Source of the DNA: Planctomycetaceae bacterium
GTDB taxonomy: Bacteria > Planctomycetota > Planctomycetia > Planctomycetales > Planctomycetaceae
Direction: 5' to 3'
Length of the DNA: 45,623 bases
NCBI GenBank assembly: GCA_003445035.1
Contig: DLVV01000178.1
Span: 9,512 to 55,134, forward strand
This document shows positions 24,206 to 33,800 of this stretch, one piece after another (the stretch's first letter is position 1; each line of letters begins with the position of its first letter). Made by a program: the position numbers and the translations under genes. The notes beneath the pieces were generated by a model that had not been told where the DNA came from, searched no databases, and saw only the letters and a list, made by a program, of their open reading frames with translations.

Positions 24206-26152
24206 TCATTGTCCCTTCGAATCGGTCGTTGTGTCGACGTGAGTGATCTCGTGCAATGAGTCGATCTTCGGGTCGTCGATCTCCTGCGTCGTTCCATCCG
24301 GCCAGCGAACGACCAGTTTCTCGACCTGGTTGATCCTGCCCAATCCGAAGGTCACAGGGAGTTCCGCCTGGGAGAGATAGCTGCGGGTGGGCATCACCTG
24401 CTGGCTGCGAACACCGTCGGCGGTGTGGATGTCGACCCAGGTTCCGATGGCCGTGCTGTTGACCCGATGGGCCCCCGTCAGCCGGACTCTCAGCCAGTGA
24501 TGTCCCAGTTTCTGGTCGTTGCGGAGCAGCCGGGGCCGGCCACCGACGGAGGTGATCAGCAGATCGAGGTCTCCGTCTCCGTCGATGTCGGCAAAGCTGG
24601 CTCCCCGGCCGACCATCCGCTCGGTGAAGTCCGGGCCGCACTGGGACGGATCGAGTGCTACGAACTCGTTGTCGTGTTCGGGACCGCAGTTCCACAGCAG
24701 TTGGGGAGGTTGTTTGTAGTGCTGGCTGGGCTGGACAAGATTGATGTCCGCTTCGAGGTGTCCGTTGGCGGCAAAGATGTCGAGCCGCCCGTCGAGATCA
24801 CTGTCGAAGAAGAAGACTCCGAAGGTCAACTCGGGCCGGGTCGGTGGCGCGATGCCGTTGGAGATCGCTTCGTCCTGGAATACGGGAAGTTGTTCGGCGA
24901 GCGTGCGGCGAACGTACAGGGCGGTCGTTTCGTTTGCGAAGTTGCCGATGGCGATCCCCAGTTCATCGGAGTTGCGGAACCGGCCGATGTCGATGCCCAT
25001 TGCCCCGCGGGCATTGCCGTTGGTGTCGAAAGCGATTCCCGAACTGCGGCCTTCCTCCTTGAACGTCCCGTCACCGTTGCCCAGGAACAGGAAGTTGCGA
25101 ACCGTGTCGTTGGCGACGACCAGGTCGACATGCCCGTCGCTGTTGAGGTCGGCGAAGGCCACGCCCAGGGACTTGGCCAGCGGGATGTTGGTGCTGGCGT
25201 TCCGAACCTCGATGCCGGCCCTGGCGGTGGCGTCAGCGAACGTTCCGTCACCGTTGTTGAGGTAGAGATAGGGGGCACTGCCGGGGAACTTCTGGGGTTG
25301 GCCGTAGGCACGGAGCTTGCCGTCGAGCGTGAAATTCTGTGCGAGGTCGAATTCCTTGCTCCAGCCAACATAGTTGCAGACGAACAGGTCGAGGTCTCCG
25401 TCGGCATCGGCGTCGAAGAATCCGCAGCTGGAACTCCACGCGGTCTCCTTGCCGGCGACCCCGGCCGTCTTGGTCACGTCCTCGAACCGTTCACCGGTGT
25501 TGCGGAACAGCCGGTTGTGGCCGACGGCGGAGATGAACAGGTCGGGTCGCCCGTCGTTGTCGAAATCGCCGACGGCCGCTCCCATGCCGTAAAGCGACAC
25601 GTCCAGGCCGCGTTGGACGGTGACATCGGTGAACTGGCCCTTTCCGTTGTTGGCGTAGAGGGCCGGACGGGCCGGTTGGGCGGGCTCGGGACGGGTGTCC
25701 CAGTCCCAGCGGCGTGAATTGACCAGCAGCAGGTCCTGGTCACCGTCGCCGTCGAAGTCCAGAAACGCGCAGCCTCCACCCATGGTCTCGGGCAGCAGCT
25801 TGTCTCCGTAGGCGCCGTTTTCGTGGACGAAGTCGATGCCGGCTTCATCCGTGATGTCAGTGAACATCACCGTGGGGATTTCGGCCTGCGGACGCTCGGG
25901 CACCTGTGGCACTTCCAGCGGTGTCCGGTCGGTGACCACTTCGGGCTCCGTTTCGAGATACCCGAAGGCGACGAAGGCTCCTCCGATCACGACAGCGGCC
26001 AGTGTGAAGACGGCCAGCGATCTCTTGAGTGCCGCCGCGATGACCGTGTCGTCCTGCTCCACCGTGTCGGGATCGTAGTCCGGCGACTCGTCGATCGGCA
26101 GTTCGGGATCCTGCGGAGCAGTGATGTCCGGCTGGGGAGGCTGATCGCTCAT
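24206..26152 (-). CDS. Membrane-anchored FG-GAP/VCBS - ASPIC/UnbV protein (CRTAC1-like)
   Basis: 648 residues. An acidic, proline-rich N-terminus is followed by one membrane segment (LAVFTLAAVVIGGAFVAFGY, residues ~48-67), giving an inside N-terminus and an outside propeller. Blades carry Ca-loop patterns: DFDGDGDQDLLLVN, DFDNDGRPDLFISA, DADADGDLDLFVCN, DLNSDGHVDLVVAN, DSDLDGRLDIFAAN and DIDGDGDLDLLITS. The ASPIC/UnbV end is present as STAIGTWVDIHTADG, MPTRSYLSQAE and LVVRWPDGTTQ. Its ATG overlaps the stop of the pentaheme gene (ATGA at 26149-26152), so the two are translationally coupled, and the selenoprotein starts 4 bases after its stop. Unlike the two TPR-VCBS paralogs it has no TPR part; TPRs are instead carried by the pentaheme partner. 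Confidence 0.88.
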   Translation of the reverse strand: MSDQPPQPDITAPQDPELPIDESPDYDPDTVEQDDTVIAAALKRSLAVFTLAAVVIGGAFVAFGYLETEPEVVTDRTPLEVPQVPERPQAEIPTVMFTDITDEAGIDFVHENGAYGDKLLPETMGGGCAFLDFDGDGDQDLLLVNSRRWDWDTRPEPAQPARPALYANNGKGQFTDVTVQRGLDVSLYGMGAAVGDFDNDGRPDLFISAVGHNRLFRNTGERFEDVTKTAGVAGKETAWSSSCGFFDADADGDLDLFVCNYVGWSKEFDLAQNFTLDGKLRAYGQPQKFPGSAPYLYLNNGDGTFADATARAGIEVRNASTNIPLAKSLGVAFADLNSDGHVDLVVANDTVRNFLFLGNGDGTFKEEGRSSGIAFDTNGNARGAMGIDIGRFRNSDELGIAIGNFANETTALYVRRTLAEQLPVFQDEAISNGIAPPTRPELTFGVFFFDSDLDGRLDIFAANGHLEADINLVQPSQHYKQPPQLLWNCGPEHDNEFVALDPSQCGPDFTERMVGRGASFADIDGDGDLDLLITSVGGRPRLLRNDQKLGHHWLRVRLTGAHRVNSTAIGTWVDIHTADGVRSQQVMPTRSYLSQAELPVTFGLGRINQVEKLVVRWPDGTTQEIDDPKIDSLHEITHVDTTTDSKGQ

Positions 26153-29100
26153 TCGTTCACTCCACTCTGCGTCGTCAGATGCGGTTCTTCCGACTTGGTC
26201 GGGAGTTGTCGTCGGCCGTCCGGGTCCCTCGCGGCCGAGGGCAACCCGGGTGCCCCGGGCCGTTGCAGGCGATAGAAAACCGGTTCCTCGGCGGCGGCAT
26301 TGGCCGCTGGGTAACGGGCCTTGGCGCGGCCGACCGCCTGGTCCCGTGCGTTGTCGTCGGGCTTGAATTTCGCGTGCAGCTCGGTGTGGTACCGGGCCTT
26401 CGGGTTGTCGCCCAGTTCCCGGTAGAGCTGCTGCAGGTTGTAGTGTGCGGTGACGTTCTCCGAATCGATCGCCAGTGCCCGGTGAAACGTCTCGACCGCT
26501 TTTTCGAGAAACGCCTTTCTCTGCTTGGCCACCTCGGGTGTCCTCAGCTGGCGGGCCCGGTCGAAATAGGTCTGGCCCAGCAGGTTGACCACGCGGTAGT
26601 CCTTGCTGAAGTCGAATCCCCGTCGTGCCATCTCGGTTGTCCGGTCCTCGATCACGCTGCGGAAGTTCTTCTCGGCCTTCTCCAGCTGGTTGAGGTCACG
26701 GGCCACGAGCCCCGAGAGCCAGGCGATGGTCCAGGCCGGTGGAGCGGGGTCGGCGTGTTTCGAGGCTCGGGCGAGAGCCTCGGCCGCTTCGTTCAATCGC
26801 CCCTCCCGGAACAGCACGCGGGCGAGGTTCAGCGGGCCGTCGTATCGACTCAGCTTTTCGACCTCGGCGAACGCTGCTCCGGCCTGACGCAGTTCGCTCT
26901 TGCCTTTCAGGAACAGCCCGATGCCGTAGTCGTTCCACCGGACCCAGGTCTTCACCGGCGAGGGATCGTTGGTCACGTCGGTGTTGTCTCCCTCGACCGG
27001 GAAGGTGACCCGATCGACGGCGAGCACGGTGACCGGCAACTGGTTGGGCAGTTGGCCGGTGGCGGTGTCGAGTCCGCGAATGTCGCGATCGCCGGGCTTG
27101 TGGTTGCGGGCGATGAAGTCGGTGTACTGCTTGTCGAACTTGCGGTAGTTGAGCTTCACCTCGACGGTGATCGGTCCGTCGAGCCGCCTGGGGAGTTCGA
27201 GCTGGTAGTGAACGACCTGCCCGGCCCCGGGCGGAATCTGGTGATTGTAGAGGGGCGTGAAGATGTCCTGCGGATTGCGACGGTCGATCCGTCGTCCGTT
27301 GACGTCCAGCAGAAAAACGTTGACGAAATGCGACCAGGGATCGACCTCGCGATCGGCATCGAATTTTCCGCTGGCTCCGATCACCCGGTCACCGGAACGG
27401 ACGGTCACCTCGAGCCAGACCTCGTTCGAATCGACGGTGCCCTGGGTGAACAGGTGCCCCAGCTTGACGGTGCGGATCACCGCGTCGAGCAGGTAGCTGG
27501 TTCCGGCCTTCAATGTCGGGACTGCGGGCCGCAACGGCGCGTGCAGTCGGTCCGAAAGGCCTCCGCCGTCGCGGATCCCGAACAGGTCGACTCGCATCGT
27601 GCCGGCCAGGAATTCCTGTTGGGAGGCGATCACCTGTGGACGGTCTCGGAACCAGGCGATCCCGGTGTTGGCACCGGGGAACAGGTGGTTGTGGACCTGC
27701 AGCTGCCCACTGTCACCGAACGGTCGGGCTCCGAAGTCGTTCGAGGCGACCAGGGGCATGTGGCACCGGTTGCAGTTGGTCTCGGCCTTTGGCGGGTAGT
27801 AGAAGCTGGAAGCTCCATGCCCCAGCCCGGACAGCAGAAACGCGTCGTAGTGGTTTTGTCCGCGGATGAAGGATTTCTGGTAGCTGTTGCCGTCGATCTG
27901 CTTGAACTTGTTCAACGCCAGCGGCAGGTGCACCTTGTGGCAGACGCTGCAGAACTCGGTTGTCTTGTGGTGTGGCTTGAGGAACGTCTTCTTGTGGAAA
28001 TCGGGCTTGGCTTTGACCAGCTGGTTGTTGATCCATTGCAGCACCGGGTTGTCGCTGTAAGCGAAGGGGTAGTGCAGCGGTTCCTCGATGGTGTAGTCGG
28101 AGTTGCCCCGGTTGCTGTTGATGTGCGTGATCGCGTGGCAGACGGTGCAGGTGACACCTGCGTGAGCGGTGGGGTCGTTGACGTCGTCGTAGTCCTTCTG
28201 ATCGAAGGCCCCGCTGAAGAACGGCACGGGGTCGTGGCAACCGGCGCACCACCGCGAGGCGCGGACGTTGCCGTCGTGTTCGAACGAGACCTTTCGTGTC
28301 TCGCGGACACTGGGCAGGTAGGCGGCGTTGTTGAACGAACTGAAACGGTGGACGCTGTCGGACCAGGCCGCATGCGTGTCGGGGTGACACTTCTTGCAGT
28401 AACTGTCCATCATCAGGGCTTCACGCGGGATGAACTTGCCGCTGGTGGTTCGCGCCAGTGAAGGTTCGAAGTACTGGACTCCCTCGTCGGATCCCACGAC
28501 GTTCCACTGCCTGGGGTCCTGGGAGTGCATCGCGACCATGAGGACGACGGCGATTGCCGAGACGGCGGCAAACCGCCCGCCGATGTGCCACTTGATTCGC
28601 GGGCCGGCCAGGCGATGCAGCCAGTACAACCATCCGGCGATCAACGGCAATGCCACGTGCAGCCAGTAGACGACGTTGCGGCCCAGGGGATGCTTGAGAT
28701 CGATGACGTTCTCGACCCGCACCAGGGCGAAACCGGTCACCAGCACGGCGATCGACACGGCGAACAGGACGTAGCCGACCCGGACGGCTCTCCTGTTGCT
28801 GCGACCGTGGGCGTTTCGGATGTGCAGGCCGCCGAAGACGATCAACGGCACAACCAGCAACAGCCCGACCACGATGTGGCCCAGCAGCATCAGGAAATAG
28901 AAGTGTGTCTGGTAGACCTCGCCGGTGACCCACTGCATGCCGGTGATCGCCGAAAGGTAGGCGGCGTTGGCCGAGAGCAGCGCGACCAGGACAAAGACGA
29001 TCCACAGGAGTTTCCTGAGGCCCGGTGTGACCGCGCGGACGTAAAGCCTCTTGGGGGGATTCGGTGTCGAGGTGGTCGGTTGTTGTTCGCGTTGAGACAT
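26149..29100 (-). CDS. Membrane-anchored pentaheme cytochrome c with C-terminal TPRs
   Basis: 983 residues, start ATG 29100 (an upstream in-frame extension is Arg-rich and unlikely). Five hydrophobic helices occupy roughly residues 22-185 (LLWIVFVLVALLSANAAYL, LLGHIVVGLLLVVPLIVFGG, FAVSIAVLVTGFALV, LHVALPLIAGWLYWLH, AAVSAIAVVLMVAMHS) with His residues (LLGHIVV, YWLHVAL) that could ligate heme b as in cytochrome b561-type anchors. Five CxxCH sites follow at about residues 233, 285, 317, 382 and 442 (CKKCH, CAGCH, CTVCH, CSVCH, CNRCH). The next part is beta-rich, and the last ~250 residues are TPR-like helices. This architecture suggests quinol-to-periplasm electron transfer; direction and acceptor are unknown. 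It is the second gene of the operon that ends in the selenoprotein. Confidence 0.85.
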   Translation of the reverse strand: MSQREQQPTTSTPNPPKRLYVRAVTPGLRKLLWIVFVLVALLSANAAYLSAITGMQWVTGEVYQTHFYFLMLLGHIVVGLLLVVPLIVFGGLHIRNAHGRSNRRAVRVGYVLFAVSIAVLVTGFALVRVENVIDLKHPLGRNVVYWLHVALPLIAGWLYWLHRLAGPRIKWHIGGRFAAVSAIAVVLMVAMHSQDPRQWNVVGSDEGVQYFEPSLARTTSGKFIPREALMMDSYCKKCHPDTHAAWSDSVHRFSSFNNAAYLPSVRETRKVSFEHDGNVRASRWCAGCHDPVPFFSGAFDQKDYDDVNDPTAHAGVTCTVCHAITHINSNRGNSDYTIEEPLHYPFAYSDNPVLQWINNQLVKAKPDFHKKTFLKPHHKTTEFCSVCHKVHLPLALNKFKQIDGNSYQKSFIRGQNHYDAFLLSGLGHGASSFYYPPKAETNCNRCHMPLVASNDFGARPFGDSGQLQVHNHLFPGANTGIAWFRDRPQVIASQQEFLAGTMRVDLFGIRDGGGLSDRLHAPLRPAVPTLKAGTSYLLDAVIRTVKLGHLFTQGTVDSNEVWLEVTVRSGDRVIGASGKFDADREVDPWSHFVNVFLLDVNGRRIDRRNPQDIFTPLYNHQIPPGAGQVVHYQLELPRRLDGPITVEVKLNYRKFDKQYTDFIARNHKPGDRDIRGLDTATGQLPNQLPVTVLAVDRVTFPVEGDNTDVTNDPSPVKTWVRWNDYGIGLFLKGKSELRQAGAAFAEVEKLSRYDGPLNLARVLFREGRLNEAAEALARASKHADPAPPAWTIAWLSGLVARDLNQLEKAEKNFRSVIEDRTTEMARRGFDFSKDYRVVNLLGQTYFDRARQLRTPEVAKQRKAFLEKAVETFHRALAIDSENVTAHYNLQQLYRELGDNPKARYHTELHAKFKPDDNARDQAVGRAKARYPAANAAAEEPVFYRLQRPGAPGLPSAARDPDGRRQLPTKSEEPHLTTQSGVNE

Positions 29101-29233
29101 CGGGACGAAACCCCCGGGTGAGGATCTGCCGCGGATGCGGACAGCCGGGCGCAGGAAGAGTGGCTGTTGCCGGCAACGGCGGTCGGAGACCGGTCTCATC
29201 GGGACGGACCGGTCGCGTCACATCGAGATTGGA

Positions 29234-29653
29234 TCAGCCGCGGGGCGGACGTTCGATGCGGGACCGGTGACCCGGTCGACCGCGGTCGTCCCCGGAGTCA
29301 TCAAGGCGAGCCGAGGCACTGGGCGAACCGTCCACGGCGGTCCAGCCGACATCGGAGACCTCGTCGTTTTGCGAGGTTGGTGCCGGGGCCGGGGGCACCG
29401 GCATCGGCGAGGGAGCATTGTCACAATGGCCGTTTTGACAGGGGGATTCGGCTGGAGTGCCGGCCGGCTTGCTGTCACCGGATTCGATCGGTGTTGTCAT
29501 GGCCGCGGTCGAATTGCTGTGCAGGTAGTCCCCGCAACTCGCCCTGGCCTCGGAGACCAACTGGCCACCCAGCATCACCCCGGCCATCGCGGCCAGGACA
29601 CCCAGTCGCGGCAGTGCCGATCGTTCGGTGGGTTGCTGACGGGGGGCGGGCAT
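29234..29653 (-). CDS. Small exported Pro/Cys-containing protein of unknown function
   Basis: 139 residues from ATG 29653. A hydrophobic signal segment (LGVLAAMAGVMLGGQLV, ending near EARA) is followed by ASCGDYLHS, then a Pro-rich linker with PCQNGHCDN and PMPVPPAPAPT, and a charged tail. The ASCGDYLH start of the mature region and the C-x4-C pair look like a recurrent small exported protein of Planctomycetota, but no function is known to me. It is the first gene after the promoter at 29723-29752 and lies 133 bases ahead of the pentaheme gene. The length and composition beyond the signal peptide leave some doubt that the full frame is used. Confidence 0.6.
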   Translation of the reverse strand: MPAPRQQPTERSALPRLGVLAAMAGVMLGGQLVSEARASCGDYLHSNSTAAMTTPIESGDSKPAGTPAESPCQNGHCDNAPSPMPVPPAPAPTSQNDEVSDVGWTAVDGSPSASARLDDSGDDRGRPGHRSRIERPPRG

Positions 29654-29722
29654 TGCAGGGACCTGGAAGAGGATTTCCTGTACAGCGAGGTCGGGCCGCA
29701 GTCGGTTGAACGTGTCAGTTCG

Positions 29723-29752
29723 AGTATAGGACCGGTTTTCGACCGTCGTCAA
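29723..29752 (-). promoter_or_regulatory. Sigma70-like promoter of the selenoprotein operon
   Basis: On the minus strand TTGACG (29752-29747) and TATACT (29728-29723) are separated by 18 bases. Transcription would start near 29716, giving a leader of about 63 nt before ATG 29653. It is the best promoter match upstream of the 29653-23611 gene series. Confidence 0.6.
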
Positions 29753-29869
29753 CAAGTTGCTGGAGCCCGACGTGACGGGATCAACGGACGTGACGGTTGG
29801 GCAAGCCAGTCAAGCAACGCCCTGACGGAGCACGGTGCGATTTGGTCGTGGCCGATAGCGGAGTACGCC

Positions 29870-30730
29870 CTAATTGCCGAGCTTGACGGGTGCGAGCTTG
29901 GCGTCGGGGGTGATGCTGAAGAGCTGCTTCGCCCTCGAGTCGACCACCAGCAGGTTGGTGCCTTGCCAGTCGAGTCCGACGGGGTTGTCGAGCGGCTTGC
30001 CGCTGACCCACTTGGTCGCCTTGCCGTCAGCGGCCACCTTCCAGATGCAGTCGGCGTAACCGTCGCTGACGTAGGCGGTGCCGTCGGCAGCGACGGCGAC
30101 GTCGTTGGGATAGATGAAGGTCCGATCCTTGACCACCGGGGTGATCTTGCCGTCGGCAGCGATCTTGACCAGTTGGTTCCTGGGTCCGCCCGAGACGACC
30201 CACAAATGGCCGTTCTTGTCGAACGTCATTCCCCTGGGGGCCGGCAGCACGGCGAATTCCTTGGGGTCGCCTCCGGCAGCCGGTACGGTCCAGATCCTCT
30301 GCAGCTCGAGATCACTGACAAAGATGATCCCCTTGGCGTTGACCGCGATGCCCATGGCGATACCGATGCCGCCCTTGGTCAGTGGGGTGGACTTGCCATC
30401 GGCAGAGAACCGGTAGACCTCCCGGGTTCCCGAATCTCCCACCAGCAATCCGCCCTTGCCGTCGGCGGCGATGCAGCGGACGGCATTCAACGGAGTGCGG
30501 AATTTCTTGCTGGCCTGGAAAAACACGGCGAGCTTTCCGTCCGCGCCGGCTTTCCAGAGGCCGGGAAGCTTGCGGTCGACCAGGAACAGGGTCTTGGCGT
30601 CGGCCGTGACCGAGACGTCCAGGGGATAGACCAGCCCCTGGGCCGGCTTGACGTCCTGGGCCAAGGTGGCCGCGATCGCCGCCAACACGATTGCGGAAGC
30701 CAACAGTGGCAGGCGACAAGTGAGTTTCAT
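29870..30730 (-). CDS. Exported NHL/SMP-30-like beta-propeller protein
   Basis: 286 residues. A signal peptide (LPLLASAIVLAAIAATLA) is followed by six-bladed-propeller repeats typical of NHL/SMP-30 or strictosidine-synthase-like folds: LVYPLDVSVTADAKTLFLVD, IAADGKGGLLVGDSGTREVY, GIAMGIAVNAKGIIFVSD, RGMTFDKNGHLWVVSGG, PNDVAVAADGTAYVSDG and NPVGLDWQGTNLLVVDSRAK. These folds act as lactonases, hydrolases or binding scaffolds; the metal ligands of SMP-30 (Glu/Asn/Asp) cannot be confirmed by eye. It lies 111 bases downstream of the PQQ-methyltransferase-malectin gene on the same strand. Confidence 0.8.
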   Translation of the reverse strand: MKLTCRLPLLASAIVLAAIAATLAQDVKPAQGLVYPLDVSVTADAKTLFLVDRKLPGLWKAGADGKLAVFFQASKKFRTPLNAVRCIAADGKGGLLVGDSGTREVYRFSADGKSTPLTKGGIGIAMGIAVNAKGIIFVSDLELQRIWTVPAAGGDPKEFAVLPAPRGMTFDKNGHLWVVSGGPRNQLVKIAADGKITPVVKDRTFIYPNDVAVAADGTAYVSDGYADCIWKVAADGKATKWVSGKPLDNPVGLDWQGTNLLVVDSRAKQLFSITPDAKLAPVKLGN

Positions 30731-30765
30731 GTCGGGTATTCGTCGGAGATGGTTGTTGAACCGGG

Positions 30766-30830
30766 GTCACCGCGGGGCCGAAATGCGGCCGCCGACCAAC
30801 CCAGTCTAGCTTGCCGATCGGCCCCGTGAC
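30766..30830 (-). repeat. Long-range inverted repeat between two minus-strand genes
   Basis: GTCACCGCGGGGCCGA (30766-30781) is complementary to TCGGCCCCGTGAC (30818-30830) apart from a 3-base bulge, across a 36-base spacer. It lies between the stop of the 34513-30842 gene and the start of the NHL gene. It could fold in the transcript as a 3'-end or attenuator structure. Function is not shown. Confidence 0.3.
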
Positions 30831-30841
30831 CATTCTCCGTT

Positions 30842-33800
30842 CTAATCCTCCGCGACGATCTCTACTCCGTTGAGAAGCGGTATGCCGGTGCGGGCCACCA
30901 GATCGATGGTCAACTCGCTCGCGGCGGCGACCTTCTTGAACTCTCGAACCACCGCCTTGTGGCGGGTGCGGGTGGTGGCCATCACGTCGAATTCCTCGAG
31001 AACGGATTTGCCGCCCAGGCGGACGTCGAAGACCCGCTGTCCGGGTTTGACGTCATCGGGTTCGCAGAAGTGCAGTCGCACGGTGTAGGACCGCGGAGCC
31101 TTGGCGGTCTTGTCCAGACGAATGGTCAAAGTCTGCAGGCCGGTGACCCCGGACGAGGCGACCCAGCCGTGGTCCTTGGCGGTCACCAGCGAGGTGTGCT
31201 GGCGGAAGGTGCGAGGCTTGCCCTTGGCGGTGATGCGGACATCCGGCGATGAACCGCCGACGCTGGGGTAGTCGAGCCACAGCGTCCCGTCCTTAGCCAT
31301 TCGGTCTCCGGGGGCTCCGAGGTTGACACCCAGCCTCTTGACCGATGAATCGGACGGCTTCAGCGCGCTGTAACTCCACATCTCGGCCCGTGGCACGTGT
31401 GTGAAGGCCAACGAGGTGAACAGCGAGTAGCCGCAGACACAGCCGTGTGCGAAGTTGGGCGAGTTGAGCACTCCGTTGGCCGGGATCAGGCTGTTGCGGC
31501 AACCCGAGCGGAATCCCTGGAGCCGGGCGGTGTTGCCGGTCTCGACATCGGTGAACCCCGCCGAGGCGGCCCGGAAGGTCAACAGGTGCGGGCTGGCGAT
31601 TGCATAGTTGCAGTGGTGTCCGCTCTTGGTGAACTCCCAGGGCACTTCCTTTCCGGTGATCGGATCACGTCGCAGGATCGGTTCACCGGTCAGAATGTTG
31701 TACGCCTTGCCCGGTCCCCGCTGGTCGATCACGCGGTTCCCCGAGACGATCACCCGGTCCCAGTAACTCTCGGGGTGGCCCAGGAATCCCTTCCCCTCGC
31801 TGTACTTTCTCCACAGTTCCTCTCCGTCTCCGCCCCGGTAGGCGACCATGCCCTTCTTGTTCGAGGCCATCAGCACGTCGTGGTCCGTCGAGTAATTCAT
31901 CCAGGTCACGACCAGGTCGGTGGTGTACTTCCACTTCAGCTTGCCGGTCTTGAGATCGAATGCCTTGAGGTAGCGAACCGGGTCGGACTTGGGGACCAGG
32001 CCCCTGCGAGCCCAGTCCTTGAAGAGTCCTTCGAGGATACCGTCGAGGCAGTAAAGCGTGTCGCTGCTGACGGCCACCAGCGGGACGGTCATCTCGGCAG
32101 TGTGTTTCCAGATCAGCTTGCCGGTCTGGCGGTTCAGCACCTGGAGTTCGGTGGGCACGCGGCCCCGTTTTCCCTGTACCCGATGGATGGTGCCGATCAG
32201 CAGGTCTCCCTGGACGCGGATGCGGCCCCAGGTGTCGCCCTTCTTTGACGGAGCGAAGACCGCCAGTTGCTTACCACTGGCGGGATCGATTTTCAGGATG
32301 CGACCCTTGTGGACCAGGTAGATCCCGTCGCGGACGGCCAGGAAGTGGAACCCGGCCAGTGACTTTTCGAAGTCGTTGCCGCGTCGCCCGGCCCGGTAGT
32401 TCTCGTCATCGACCAGGGGCGTCTGCCAGAGGATGCGGCCGGTGTAGACGTCCACGGCCGACAGCTTGCCGGGACCCTGCAGGATCATGCGGCCGTCGAT
32501 GACGGCCATGCTCGGACCCCAGAAATGGCGGTTGTAGAACAGGCTCCCGTCGGAGGCGGGGCCTCCGAACCACAGCACGCCCAGGGGGGCGCGGACCAGC
32601 TGGTCCTGTGACATCAGCGAGTTGGAGGGGTCGCCGTACTCGTGCGTCCAGTCGGCGGCACCCGGCAGGGCGCCCTCGCGTCGAACCACGGCCAGACCAT
32701 CAGACATGCTGGTCTGAGCACCGGGCAGTTTCATCCCGGTCACCTGCTTGAGGAATGCCGCAGATCCGTCTCCGGGAATCGACAGGGCCGCGGTGCCTCC
32801 ATAGGGGCGGAGGCAGCCGAAGACCAGCCGGGCCAGTTTCGGGCCGTTGTCCGGTCCTCCGGCCCACTCCAGCGATTCGCTGGTGATCACGTTGGCGATG
32901 TAGGGGGGCAGGCCGCAGTTCAGCGGGTCGGCGGCCAGGGCGGCCACGCGATGCCCGTAGAGTCCGAGACGGTCGAGGCGACGACGTAGGGCATCGATGC
33001 GGGCCGGATCCGGGTCGACGCAGATCAGCCGCAGGTGGCTCTGCCGCGCGAGGGCTTCGACCAGTGATCCGTCGCCGATGCCCAGCACCAGTCCGAAGCC
33101 CGAGTCGGAACCGGCCGTCTTGAGAATGCTGGCGGCGCGGGGCGAGGCGGCCGGCTTGGCGTCTGCCACCGATTCGCTCACGTTTCCAGGCCCCTTCTCA
33201 GCCGAGAAGCACAGCAGCTGCCCCTCGCGGGTGGTCACGAACAGCCGTCCGTCGGCAGCGATCTGCGAACCGGGCGTGCCGGTGATGGTTGTCTTCCATG
33301 TCACCTGTCCCGGCTTGCCGGCGGCGGGAGGATCGACGGCAAACAACAGAGAGCCCTGGTGTCCGTAGAGCCGCTTTCCGGCCTTGAGATCGATGGCCAG
33401 CGGGTTGGCCGCCAGGAACTTCTTGTAGGCATTTCCGGCGGGGACCTTCTGCACGCTGGCATTGGCCACAGACCACAGCTTGGTCAGCACCGTGCTGGTG
33501 ACATTGCGGCCGCGACGGTCCTTGCCGGTCACTTTCTTGGGGTTCTGGAGGTCGTAGGCAACCACCTGGCCGTTTTCCGCGACGAAGGCCCGGGTCGGAG
33601 TGGTGACCGGCTTGTGGTTGCGGGTGCCCAGCGTGGTCTTGGTCGCGGTGTCGTAGGCGATGGAACCGTGGAACAGCCAGCGGCCCTGGGCGACCACGTG
33701 GTAGTTGGTCGTGTTGGAAGTGCTGTAGGTGTGCGAGACGAACTGGTTGGTTTTGAGGTCCAGGCAGGCGGCCACGGCGCGGCCACAGGGGATGTAGAGC

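Noticed and set aside
26179..28461. 760-codon plus-strand frame opposite the pentaheme gene
   Set aside because: It mirrors the pentaheme coding frame; the minus strand has five CxxCH sites and membrane segments, whereas this frame has no recognisable domain.
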